A stretch of DNA of 17,336 bases from an uncultured Dorea sp. (GTDB lineage: Bacteria > Bacillota_A > Clostridia > Lachnospirales > Lachnospiraceae): contig CAOKJI010000003.1 of the NCBI GenBank assembly GCA_948468495.1, positions 1 to 17,336 on the forward strand, read 5' to 3'. The notes beneath the pieces were generated by a model. The model searched no databases. It saw only the letters and a list, made by a program, of their open reading frames with translations, and was not told where the DNA came from. The position numbers were made by a program, and so were the translations under genes. Below, one piece after another: positions 1-6,630 of the stretch. The first letter of the stretch is position 1; each line of letters begins with the position of its first letter.

Positions 1-15
1 GGGGGACACGCTCTA
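1..15. mobile_element. Partial MITE-like element end (cut by window edge)
   Basis: The bases ggacacgctcta near the left edge are the reverse complement of tagagcgtgtcc. They match the terminal repeat of the complete element at 6253-6416 over the first 10 bases (TAGAGCGTGT). As in that element, the end carries a TA dinucleotide. The rest of the copy would lie left of the window, so its length and type cannot be seen. Confidence 0.5.
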
Positions 16-90
16 GTATATGAGTATCTACAAAACAGTGTACTATTACAACGAATATTAAGTAATTGGCAGTTTGGCTTGCCTATTAAG

Positions 91-187
91 TAAACATTTA
101 TTTACAAAATACTAAAAAACACCTCCTAACATCGGATAATATATTTGAGGCATAATGAATTATCACGATAGTAAATAAACATTCATT
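91..187. promoter_or_regulatory. Two operator-like repeats, candidate TetR binding sites
   Basis: The 12-base word taaacatttatt (91-102) recurs as taaacattcatt (176-187), one mismatch in 12. The first copy sits in gtaaacatttatttac, an imperfect palindrome with GTAAA and TTTAC ends. TetR-family proteins bind such AT-rich dyads and the adjacent gene at 248-835 encodes one, so these may be its operators. Between the copies the minus strand carries an AGGAGGTG ribosome-binding-site-like word (about 121-128), but no open frame of useful length follows it inside the window. A target gene further left or a decayed gene is possible. Binding is inferred. Confidence 0.35.
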
Positions 188-198
188 CTCTTCTGTTT

Positions 199-230
199 AA
201 AAACACACTGCCTGATAGCAGTATGTTTTT
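199..230 (-). terminator. Intrinsic terminator after the TetR gene
   Basis: Bases 199-211 (aaaaacacactgc) and 218-230 (gcagtatgttttt) form a 13-bp stem with one mismatch around a 6-base loop. The A/T ends supply a U tract on either strand, so it could work in both directions. It begins 18 bp past the TetR stop codon on the minus strand, the expected place for that gene's terminator. Confidence 0.75.
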
Positions 231-247
231 AATTTTCTCACTTTCTT

Positions 248-835
248 CTACAAACTCAGATAGCCGCTCAAGCCTTCGGTCAAAAACTGGAACACTGTCT
301 CTTCCGTCTCCTGATTGTTCGGAATTACTCCTTCCACAACATACTTAGCATACATAACTGTACTGGTAAGTACATGAAGCCACAGCAAATCCTGATTCAT
401 CTGCTTTAGGCTGGGAAAAACCTCATGAAAAGCCCGAACCATTCCGGCGAAAGTCTCGAAGTAACTTATATCCCGATTCTTATCATATACCGGAAAGAAA
501 GCGCTGTCCCGAAACCGGTGATAGAATACCGTCTCATCCGGTCTGGCCACCCAAAAACGGAAGTAAGGAACCCACAGAGTTCTCACCGCTCCTATGGGGT
601 CGGCGAGCATGATTTGCGGATCAAACTTCAAATGCTCAAATATTGCCGCCGCCTGCCTATCCACATAGGTAAAGCATTCCATCATCAACTGTTCCTTACT
701 TTCAAAGTAACGATACAATGCCCCGGAAGATAGCCCCGCCAGTTCGCTGATATTCTGAATCCGTACCCCTTCGAGACCGTACTGCCGCACAGCCTTCATC
801 GCTGCGAAAATGATTTTGGTTCTTGTATCATCCAT
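248..835 (-). CDS. TetR/AcrR family transcriptional regulator
   Basis: A 195-residue protein of the usual TetR length. Residues 1-50 form the N-terminal DNA-binding domain: a first helix (about 5-20), then the helix-turn-helix at about 25-44 with the family pattern ISELAGLSSGALYRYFESKE. The C-terminal part is helical and variable, as expected for the ligand-binding and dimerisation domain, so no ligand can be named. Such proteins are usually one-component repressors, often of transport genes. It has its own promoter (884-912) and a terminator (199-230), so it is a single-gene unit downstream of a MATE transporter. The ribosome binding site is weak (an AGTGAG-like word). Operator-like repeats lie just past the gene at 91-187. 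Its target could be the MATE gene, a gene left of the window, or itself. Confidence 0.92.
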   Translation of the reverse strand: MDDTRTKIIFAAMKAVRQYGLEGVRIQNISELAGLSSGALYRYFESKEQLMMECFTYVDRQAAAIFEHLKFDPQIMLADPIGAVRTLWVPYFRFWVARPDETVFYHRFRDSAFFPVYDKNRDISYFETFAGMVRAFHEVFPSLKQMNQDLLWLHVLTSTVMYAKYVVEGVIPNNQETEETVFQFLTEGLSGYLSL

Positions 836-883
836 TCGCGCTCACTTCTCTCAAAAATAACCGTTTCATATTAACTCGCTCAA

Positions 884-912
884 ATTATACACTACTTTAT
901 TCCCGTTCGCAA
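884..912 (-). promoter_or_regulatory. Promoter of the TetR gene
   Basis: On the minus strand, TTGCGA (907-912) is followed after 17 bp by TATAAT (884-889). The spacing is ideal and the -10 box is consensus. The start codon lies at 835, leaving a leader of about 40 nt. Confidence 0.7.
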
Positions 913-923
913 TACTTTTGTTT

Positions 924-2297
924 CTAATCACAGGATATCATATCCTTTAGCTGATACAATGCAAAACCAACTGCCACAAGCGCCGCCGCACCATCTGCAA
1001 TGGGTCCCGCATACATCACTCCGTCAATTCCCATAAACATTGGGAAGATAAGAATCAGCGGGAGTAGAAAAATCACCTGTCTTGTGAGCGACACTACGAT
1101 TCCGAGCTTCGCTTTGCCAATTGATGTAAAGAAACCAGAAGACATGGGCTGAACTCCATTTAAAAACGTCAGAAACATAAATATCTTAAAATACCGCTCT
1201 GCAAAATGAAAGTACGCTTCGCTTCCAGAGCCGAAGATACTGACAATCTGCCTGGGGAATAACTGAAAACACAGGAAAAATGAGATTCCTACAGCCATGC
1301 AGATGGAAAATGCCTTTTTGTAGGTCTCTCTTACTCTTTCATAATTCTTCGCTCCATAGTTAAATCCCCAGATTGGCTGGCACCCTTGGGAAATGCCGAT
1401 GCAAATAGCCATAAAAACCATATTTACCTTGGAAATCACACCTACGCAGGCAAGAGGAATATCCGCCCCATACATAGACTGGGCTCCGTAATGCCTCAGC
1501 GTATTATTCATGGTAATCTGTACAATCGCCATGGCAATCTGATTAATACAGGCGGCCATTCCCAGCAAAGCAATCGCCTTCACATATTCCGCTCCGGGCC
1601 GCAGCATGGAAACAGTCAGACTCATATTACGCTTCTTTGCAAAATAATAAATGACCATGATTCCAGATATTATCTGACCGATTATCGTCGCTGCCGCCGC
1701 TCCTTTGATTCCCCAATGAAATTCAAAGATAAATAGTGGATCAAGAATCGTATTGATAATCGCCCCGGTCAGCATACAAATCATGGAATAAGTCGGGCTC
1801 CTGTCCGCCCGTATGATATGGTTTCCGCCTGTAGTCAGAATCAGAAACGGAATGCCGAATGCCGTAATTCCTGTATAGTCTCTCGCAAATGGCAGGATGT
1901 CCGGCGTCACGCCGAATACATGCAGCAGCGGGTCTAAGAGTATAAGCACCCCAACGCCAATCAATACGCCGCAGATTACCAACATGGACAGCCCTGTTCC
2001 TGCTATCTGCGCCGCCTTCTCCGGGCGCCCCGCTCCGGATTCCAGATTATAATTGGACGCGCTTCCGATTCCCAAAAGAAGCGCGGTCGCCGTACAGATA
2101 ATCGATATGGGAAATGCAATATTCGTCGCGGCATTCCCCAGCATTCCCACGCCCTGTCCGATAAATATCTGATCAACAATATTATATAAAGAGCTGACCA
2201 GCATACTGATAATTGCCGGAATAGCAAACTTCATAATTAATTTACTGACTCTCTCCACTGCAAGAGGATTCTTCTGACTAATACTCTCTGATGACAC
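924..2297 (-). CDS. MATE family efflux transporter
   Basis: A 457-residue polytopic inner-membrane protein with about 12 hydrophobic segments, the normal MATE length. The N-terminal pattern (FAIPAIISMLVSSLYNIVDQ, then IFIGQGVG) and the second-half match (ACINQIAMAIVQITMNN, GISQGCQPIWGFNYGAKN) are typical of MepA/NorM-type Na+ or H+ driven multidrug antiporters. The start is GTG at 2297, preceded by AAGGAG at 7-base spacing. It lies inside the last codons of the homoserine dehydrogenase gene (20-bp overlap, different frame), so translation is probably coupled. The substrate is unknown. A cytotoxic compound or a metabolite are both possible. Confidence 0.93.
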   Translation of the reverse strand: MSSESISQKNPLAVERVSKLIMKFAIPAIISMLVSSLYNIVDQIFIGQGVGMLGNAATNIAFPISIICTATALLLGIGSASNYNLESGAGRPEKAAQIAGTGLSMLVICGVLIGVGVLILLDPLLHVFGVTPDILPFARDYTGITAFGIPFLILTTGGNHIIRADRSPTYSMICMLTGAIINTILDPLFIFEFHWGIKGAAAATIIGQIISGIMVIYYFAKKRNMSLTVSMLRPGAEYVKAIALLGMAACINQIAMAIVQITMNNTLRHYGAQSMYGADIPLACVGVISKVNMVFMAICIGISQGCQPIWGFNYGAKNYERVRETYKKAFSICMAVGISFFLCFQLFPRQIVSIFGSGSEAYFHFAERYFKIFMFLTFLNGVQPMSSGFFTSIGKAKLGIVVSLTRQVIFLLPLILIFPMFMGIDGVMYAGPIADGAAALVAVGFALYQLKDMISCD

Positions 2298-3555
2298 TGC
2301 TAATCTCCTTTACTGTTTTCATACACAACAGATGATCCAGCGCATTCTGCATATGATATTCCTTCACCGCATCTGTAACAATCACAAGCTCTGCAATTCC
2401 GTCGGTAACTATTTTCTGAACCACCTTATTGATACTTACCTTGTGTGCGCCAAATACGCTGGCAATGGACGCCAGAACACCCGGCTGATTATCCACCTGC
2501 ATCCGCAGGAAGAATTTATTCCGGATATCATCGAATTGTTTCACCGGCGTATCCCGATAGCAGGTGCAGGTAATTCGTCCGGTACATCCGCACGCAATAT
2601 TTCTCACCACGTCAATTACGTCGCCCATCACCGCGCTGGCCGTCGGAAGCTCTCCGGCTCCCCTGCCGTAAAACATCACGTCGTCTACCGCATCCCCATG
2701 TACAAATACTCCGTTAAAAGAGTTCCTGACTGACGCCAGCGGATGTTCTTCGGAAAGCAGCATCGGATAAACGCAGGCCTCCACGCCCTCCGGCGTATTT
2801 CTTGCAATTCCAATCAACTTAATCACGCTGTCAAATTCCTTCGCGTACTTAATATCCTGCGCGGTAATTTTCGTAATGCCTTCCACATGTACGTCGTCGA
2901 ATACCACCCGGCTGTGAAATGCAGAGGAAGCCATAATTGCAACCTTGCGCCCCGCATCCAATCCCTCGATATCTGCCGTAGGGTCCGCTTCCGCATAGCC
3001 CAGTTCAGTCGCCTTCCCAAGCGCTTCCTCAAAGCTCATACCCTTCTCGAACATCTTTGTCAGAATATAATTCGTGGTTCCATTTACAATTCCCATCACT
3101 TCAGAAATCTCATTTCCAGCCAGACACTGTCTGAGAGGCCGCATAATTGGAATCCCTCCGGCCACCGCCGCCTCAAACATCAAATCTACTTTCCGCTCCT
3201 CCGCAATAGCAAGCAGCTCCTCACCATACACTGCAAGAAGGTCCTTATTTGCCGTAACCACATTCTTACCGGCCCGAAGCGCCTCGCCAATCATCGTTCT
3301 GGCCGGCTCAATGCCTCCCATCACTTCGATAATAATCTCAATCTCATCATTCCCGATAATATCCTCCCACCGGTCCGTAAGAAGATTCTCATCGACTCCC
3401 TCGCGCTTTTTATTCAGATTATGCACTAATATCCCTGCAATCTCCACATTTGCCCCGGTCTTATCCGCCATCTCTTCTTTCTGTCTCTCAATCAGTTTAT
3501 ACACGCCTCCTCCGACCGTTCCCAGCCCAAGAAGCCCTATCTTTACTGTTCTCAT
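2278..3555 (-). CDS. hom: Homoserine dehydrogenase
   Basis: A 425-residue enzyme reducing aspartate 4-semialdehyde to homoserine with NAD(P)H, the branch point to threonine and methionine in the cytoplasm. A Rossmann motif GLGTVGGG starts at residue 10. The nucleotide and substrate domain carries TANKDLLA (101-108) and ELGYAEADPTADIEGLDA (184-201), the conserved homoserine dehydrogenase signature. A C-terminal ACT domain (about 349-425; QVDNQPGVLASIASVFG) suggests allosteric control by an end product. I chose the ATG at 3555, not the upstream one at 3609, because GGGAGG stands 8 bases before it and family similarity begins at MRTVKIGLLG. Neighbours are a formate/nitrite-type channel 104 bp upstream and a MATE transporter overlapping its 3' end. 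Confidence 0.96.
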   Translation of the reverse strand: MRTVKIGLLGLGTVGGGVYKLIERQKEEMADKTGANVEIAGILVHNLNKKREGVDENLLTDRWEDIIGNDEIEIIIEVMGGIEPARTMIGEALRAGKNVVTANKDLLAVYGEELLAIAEERKVDLMFEAAVAGGIPIMRPLRQCLAGNEISEVMGIVNGTTNYILTKMFEKGMSFEEALGKATELGYAEADPTADIEGLDAGRKVAIMASSAFHSRVVFDDVHVEGITKITAQDIKYAKEFDSVIKLIGIARNTPEGVEACVYPMLLSEEHPLASVRNSFNGVFVHGDAVDDVMFYGRGAGELPTASAVMGDVIDVVRNIACGCTGRITCTCYRDTPVKQFDDIRNKFFLRMQVDNQPGVLASIASVFGAHKVSINKVVQKIVTDGIAELVIVTDAVKEYHMQNALDHLLCMKTVKEISSVIREY

Positions 3556-3659
3556 CCTTTTTGCCTCCCAATTTCTTTCTGTAACATGCGTTCTAACAAT
3601 AAATCCCAATATCCCTTTAGGCTATCAGAAAACCAGCCTCTATCTGCCCGGATGAAGCA

Positions 3660-4229
3660 CTAACTCTCGTCTTTCTTCATCAAAAAATGTACCGCAATCG
3701 AACCTACCGAATTGCCAATGATAATCACGATATATTTCACTACATTTCCCATACTAAAATTCAGCAGCAAATACGGAAAATCAGCAATACAGTGCTCATA
3801 CCCTGATAAGATAAAAACCATGATGCAGAATACGGTAATCAGCATTTTCTTGCAATACACCGCGATAAACATCAATGCGCCGCAGAGACATCCATAGAAG
3901 AATAATGCCGGAACAGTATTGGCAAATTTCTTATCTGCCGCACTTATCATAGCTTCTAAGACCTCCGGTCTCTGGGTGGCAACCATCAGCATGGGAATGG
4001 CGGAACCAAATAGATTCCCCACAAGCATCACTGCAAGATTCTCTGCGGGAACCGTCTTTACAAATCCAATCTTTCCCGTATAGAGCTGCAGACCGCACTC
4101 AATAATCACCAGCAGCGCAAGAGAAAACAGCATCGCTCCCACATACCGGTTATCGGCAATGGTGTTAATCATCACACCCAGCCCAACTAAAAATCCACTT
4201 AAAATAGAATGTCTGATAATCGTCTTCAA
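3660..4229 (-). CDS. Short formate/nitrite transporter (FNT) family protein
   Basis: A 189-residue membrane protein with six hydrophobic segments (roughly 8-26, 29-47, 62-84, 103-123, 127-143, 160-182). Two features point to the FocA/NirC channel family: a GLQLYTGKIGFV segment after helix 2 and SGYEHCIADFPYL after helix 5, where FNT proteins have a conserved GFEHSIAN-like stretch. Known FNT channels are about 250-285 residues, so this one is clearly short, with reduced loops and termini. The start appears to be TTG at 4229 with an AGAGG site 7 bases upstream. It follows the hydrolase gene by 36 bp on the same strand, so the two are probably co-transcribed. The substrate (formate, nitrite, hydrosulfide or another small anion) cannot be told. 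Confidence 0.72.
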   Translation of the reverse strand: MKTIIRHSILSGFLVGLGVMINTIADNRYVGAMLFSLALLVIIECGLQLYTGKIGFVKTVPAENLAVMLVGNLFGSAIPMLMVATQRPEVLEAMISAADKKFANTVPALFFYGCLCGALMFIAVYCKKMLITVFCIMVFILSGYEHCIADFPYLLLNFSMGNVVKYIVIIIGNSVGSIAVHFLMKKDES

Positions 4230-4265
4230 TATCGTTCCTCTCTTTCGTACTCTGTAAATGCAGCA

Positions 4266-4985
4266 TCATTCCCGAATAAAGCTGTCTGGATGAAGCCTAT
4301 TTATCACAATCCCCTCTTTTGCGCATTGAGACATGATATCTTCCGCCATACGGTAATAATGAAAGTTATCATCCTCCCTGTAAGGCAGATGATAGAGATA
4401 AATCTGCTCCGGCGAAAATGTTCTTAAAAACTCCCGCCCCGACCGGCTTCCCGGCTGATAAACCATTACAAATGCCGCATAGCAGCCTTCCCCGCACAAC
4501 CCCTTCACTTTATCCGCCAGAGGTCTTGTAAGTATTGCGTCTCCGCTAATCCACACCCGTTTCCTGCCTGACTGAACCAGATAAGAATAATGTGGAACAT
4601 CTGCATAAATCTTCCCATCATGTTCCGTCGCAAAAGCATAAATTATGTAGTTTCTCATCTGGAATCTCCAGACGCCCTTTTCTAATAGTACTGACTGAAC
4701 CCTGCTTCTGTCAAGTCCCGGACCATAAATTAAACTGTCCGGATATCTTTCCAGGAATCTTTTCACCAGCGCCCCATCATAATGGTCTCCATGAGTATGC
4801 GTAAACAGAAGGTCATTCGTCTTACCGAAAAAACTCTCTCCCTTTTCCATCATCCGAATATACTGGTTCGCAGTATTGGAAAATCCCGCATCCCTTCCGG
4901 CATGCAGACTATCAATCAGCAGACCGGAATGCCCATTCCAGAGATATAACCCCGCGTTTACCGTATGAAATATCTGAAGCTCCAT
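4266..4985 (-). CDS. Metallo-beta-lactamase fold hydrolase
   Basis: A 239-residue soluble protein. The metal-binding signature THTHGDHYDG contains H63, H65, D67 and H68. Other likely ligands of the alpha-beta/beta-alpha fold are H122 (TEHDG), D149 (WISGDA) and H199 (YLYHLP). This layout fits single-domain MBL hydrolases with two metal ions; the substrate cannot be read from the sequence. No signal peptide is seen, so it is probably cytoplasmic. The ATG at 4985 is preceded by GGGAGGAG. It is the first gene of the minus-strand run to 924. A 246-bp foldback element begins about 27 bp upstream of its start codon, so little native promoter sequence remains and none was obvious. Confidence 0.88.
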   Translation of the reverse strand: MELQIFHTVNAGLYLWNGHSGLLIDSLHAGRDAGFSNTANQYIRMMEKGESFFGKTNDLLFTHTHGDHYDGALVKRFLERYPDSLIYGPGLDRSRVQSVLLEKGVWRFQMRNYIIYAFATEHDGKIYADVPHYSYLVQSGRKRVWISGDAILTRPLADKVKGLCGEGCYAAFVMVYQPGSRSGREFLRTFSPEQIYLYHLPYREDDNFHYYRMAEDIMSQCAKEGIVINRLHPDSFIRE

Positions 4986-5011
4986 AACAACTCCTCCCTT
5001 ACCTTCTCGCG

Positions 5012-5257
5012 TATTAGTTCACTCCGTTCACAAGGCGGCTGGTAAACAGTGGTTTGAATTAGGCGAATATCTCTTAGCAGACAATTCAGGAGTGTCCTTA
5101 ATGGAGGCGAAATAGCGACTTATGGAAAATTAGGCGCGAAGGCATTCCTGAGCGGCTTAGTTTCCGTTAGTCGGTAGTTCGCCGGAATGTTACTCCGTCT
5201 GCTAAGAGATATTCGCCTAATTCAAACCGCGTCCTCCAAGCGACGTGTGAACTATTA
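5012..5257. mobile_element. 246-bp foldback (MITE-like) element
   Basis: Almost the whole interval is one long imperfect inverted repeat. The outer ends are TATTAGTTCACTC (5012-5024) and GTGTGAACTATTA (5245-5257), inverted with two mismatches. An inner perfect 32-bp pair lies at 5051-5082 and 5197-5228. Further in, about 5106-5137 pairs with about 5152-5183, leaving a loop of about 14 bases. TA dinucleotides sit at both extremes, as in TA-targeting miniature elements. No transposase is encoded. The ends differ from those of the 6253-6416 element, so it is a separate family. Folding back could instead mean a structured RNA or a transcription barrier. Confidence 0.72.
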
Positions 5258-5287
5258 CCCTCTCGCAAAAATATTTTCAAAAAAGTG

Positions 5288-5316
5288 TTGACAATCTTTT
5301 TTCTCTGTAGTATAGT
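5288..5316 (+). promoter_or_regulatory. Promoter of tRNA-Gly
   Basis: TTGACA (5288-5293) and TATAGT (5311-5316) are separated by exactly 17 bp, close to full sigma-A consensus. The tRNA begins 31 bp after the -10 box. The leader holds an inverted repeat ATTGTTC/GAACAAT (5321-5327 and 5332-5338), a possible small hairpin ahead of the mature tRNA. Confidence 0.88.
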
Positions 5317-5347
5317 AATTATTGTTCTGAGGAACAATAAAAGGTTT

Positions 5348-5420
5348 GCGACAGTGGCTCAGTTGGTAGAGTACAACCTTGCCAAGGTTGGGGTCGCGGG
5401 TTCGAACCCCGTCTGTCGCT
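5348..5420 (+). tRNA. tRNA-Gly (anticodon GCC)
   Basis: A complete 73-nt cloverleaf. The acceptor GCGACAG (5348-5354) pairs with CTGTCGC (5413-5419), with discriminator U. The D arm is GCTC/GAGT, the anticodon stem CAACC/GGTTG encloses loop TTGCCAA with anticodon GCC, and the T stem GCGGG/CCCGT encloses TTCGAAC. CCA is not encoded and must be added by the CCA enzyme. It is a single tRNA with its own promoter and a terminator-like hairpin at 5432-5461. Confidence 0.96.
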
Positions 5421-5431
5421 CTTGATAAAAT

Positions 5432-5461
5432 GATTTTCCACTTTTGGAAGTCCTTTTTTTC
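5432..5461 (+). terminator. Terminator after tRNA-Gly
   Basis: The stem gattttcca/tggaagtc with loop cttt (one bulged base, two G-U pairs) is followed by a run of seven T. It stands 11 bp after the tRNA. It also lies between the tRNA and the convergent DeoR gene ending at 5472, so it may serve both strands. Confidence 0.7.
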
Positions 5462-5471
5462 ACCTTTGTAT

Positions 5472-6218
5472 TTATGGCACTACTATAATATGCTTCTGCT
5501 CCTCATATCCCTTTACAATCCTGTCGGTCAGAATCGTTCCCCTGTAAAATGTAGAGAAACTAACAGAACCCACCATATCAAACTTAGATGAATCCGCCAC
5601 AACATAACACGCTTCACACTGCTCCATCGCCATACTTTTCACCGCCGCTTCATTGATATCCGGCGTGGTAAATCCCGCCTTCTGCGTAATTCCATTGGCG
5701 CCAAAAAAACCGATTGAAAAATGGTAATTCATAAGAATCTGCACAGCCTGACTTCCGATTACTGCTTCTGTCGTAGCCTTTAATTCCCCTCCCAAAAGAA
5801 TAACTTTCATGCCCTTCTTCACCAGTCTCTGGGCATGGGACACTCCGTTAGTCACATAAGTCACACTGGTATCCAGCAGATAATCCAGCATACATCCGGT
5901 AGTCGTTCCTGCGTCCAGATATATAAAACCGCCAGGCTCCACCAGAGAAGCCGCATACTTAGCAATTCTTCTCTTCTCTTCCAGATTCAAATCCTTCTTC
6001 TGGGCAACTGTCGGTTCCTGAATGGTAAATGTATGATAGTTTTTCGCAACCGCTCCTCCAAATACTTTCGTGAGCTTACCCGCCTTATCCAACGCTGTAA
6101 TATCCCTTCTCACTGTAGATTCGGAAGTATTCAGCATATCCCGTACCTCATTAACCGTAATACTCTTCTTGTCCTCTAATAAACGTAGTATCAGTTCATA
6201 TCTTTGTTCTGTAAGCAT
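5472..6218 (-). CDS. fruR: DeoR family regulator, probable fructose operon repressor
   Basis: A 248-residue protein of typical DeoR length. The N-terminal winged helix-turn-helix (about 19-48, ITVNEVRDMLNTSESTVRRD) is the family signature. The C-terminal sensor domain has DAGTTT (102-107), GANGI (173-177) and ADSSKF (208-213), a fold that binds phosphorylated sugars. Lying in the same direction next to fruK-fruA, it most likely represses that operon and is released by fructose 1-phosphate or a related ester; the symbol rests on this context. FruR is commonly first in fru operons, but here it is downstream of fruA, behind a terminator hairpin and a MITE. The element's edge lies only about 34 bp before the start codon, so promoter signals may come from it. 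GAGGA is 10 bases before the ATG. Confidence 0.88.
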   Translation of the reverse strand: MLTEQRYELILRLLEDKKSITVNEVRDMLNTSESTVRRDITALDKAGKLTKVFGGAVAKNYHTFTIQEPTVAQKKDLNLEEKRRIAKYAASLVEPGGFIYLDAGTTTGCMLDYLLDTSVTYVTNGVSHAQRLVKKGMKVILLGGELKATTEAVIGSQAVQILMNYHFSIGFFGANGITQKAGFTTPDINEAAVKSMAMEQCEACYVVADSSKFDMVGSVSFSTFYRGTILTDRIVKGYEEQKHIIVVP

Positions 6219-6252
6219 ATTGTGTCAATCCTCGTATCTGAATAAATTTCTC

Positions 6253-6416
6253 TAGAGCGTGTTTGAAAATTGCTTTCTGACAGATGTATTCCACAATTTG
6301 TGGGAGATTTGTGCCAAATGAGGGGCGCATAGCGGGCTATGTAACCCGAATTTAGCGCAAATATCGCGCAAAGTGGGGAATGCAGATGGCGGGAATGAAT
6401 TTTCAAACACGCTCTA
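6253..6416. mobile_element. 164-bp MITE-like element with 19-bp perfect terminal inverted repeats
   Basis: The ends tagagcgtgtttgaaaatt (6253-6271) and aattttcaaacacgctcta (6398-6416) are perfect inverted repeats. The interior keeps pairing imperfectly (for example about 6283-6345 with its opposite side), so the whole element can fold back. The TA at each extreme fits a TA target duplication, as with IS630/mariner-type mobilised elements. It encodes no transposase. The element lies between fruA and the DeoR gene, with one edge about 34 bp from the DeoR start codon. The 10-base end TAGAGCGTGT recurs at 9883 and 14261 and, inverted, at the window start. Confidence 0.85.
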
Positions 6417-6487
6417 ATACAGCATACTTCAACATCTCTCCACAGTCAAGAGATTCCTCCCCCATTACCTGCATAACATACTGGACT

Positions 6488-6532
6488 GGTTACAGTTCAT
6501 ACGCCGCCTGCGCTGGGCTGCAAACTGTAACC
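6488..6532. repeat. Inverted repeat between fruA terminator and MITE
   Basis: ggttacagtt (6488-6497) and aactgtaacc (6523-6532) form a perfect 10-bp stem around a 25-base G+C-rich loop. A direct copy of ctggact flanks it (6481-6487 and 6532-6538). No U tract follows on either strand, so it is not an obvious terminator. It may be an RNA structure, a protein site or the remnant of another repeat. No gene is seen in 6417-6568. Confidence 0.5.
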
Positions 6533-6568
6533 TGGACTGTAAAGGACACTATAACGATAAGTAAAATC

Positions 6569-6613
6569 ACACCTGTTAAGCATTCTCTTTTACTCCGAAT
6601 ACTTAACAGGTGT
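6569..6613 (-). terminator. Terminator hairpin after fruA
   Basis: acacctgttaag (6569-6580) and cttaacaggtgt (6602-6613) form a perfect 12-bp stem with a 21-base loop. It begins about 18 bp after the fruA stop codon on the minus strand. The minus-strand tail (gattttactt) is only moderately U-rich, and the plus-strand tail (aatttttatt) is similar, so efficiency is uncertain. It separates fruA from the downstream DeoR gene. Confidence 0.7.
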
Positions 6614-6630
6614 AATTTTTATTCTTTCAT

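Noticed and set aside
2743..3429. 228-codon plus-strand frame opposite hom
   Set aside because: It is antisense to a conserved enzyme; the composition is rich in His, Arg and Asn with no domain, typical of a shadow frame.
3556..3609. 18-residue N-terminal extension of homoserine dehydrogenase
   Set aside because: A strong GGGAGG site stands before the internal ATG at 3555, and family similarity starts there; the extension has no recognisable match.
6191..6406. 71-codon frame on the minus strand across the MITE
   Set aside because: It lies almost wholly inside the inverted-repeat element, has no ribosome binding site and resembles no protein; it is a product of the repeat.
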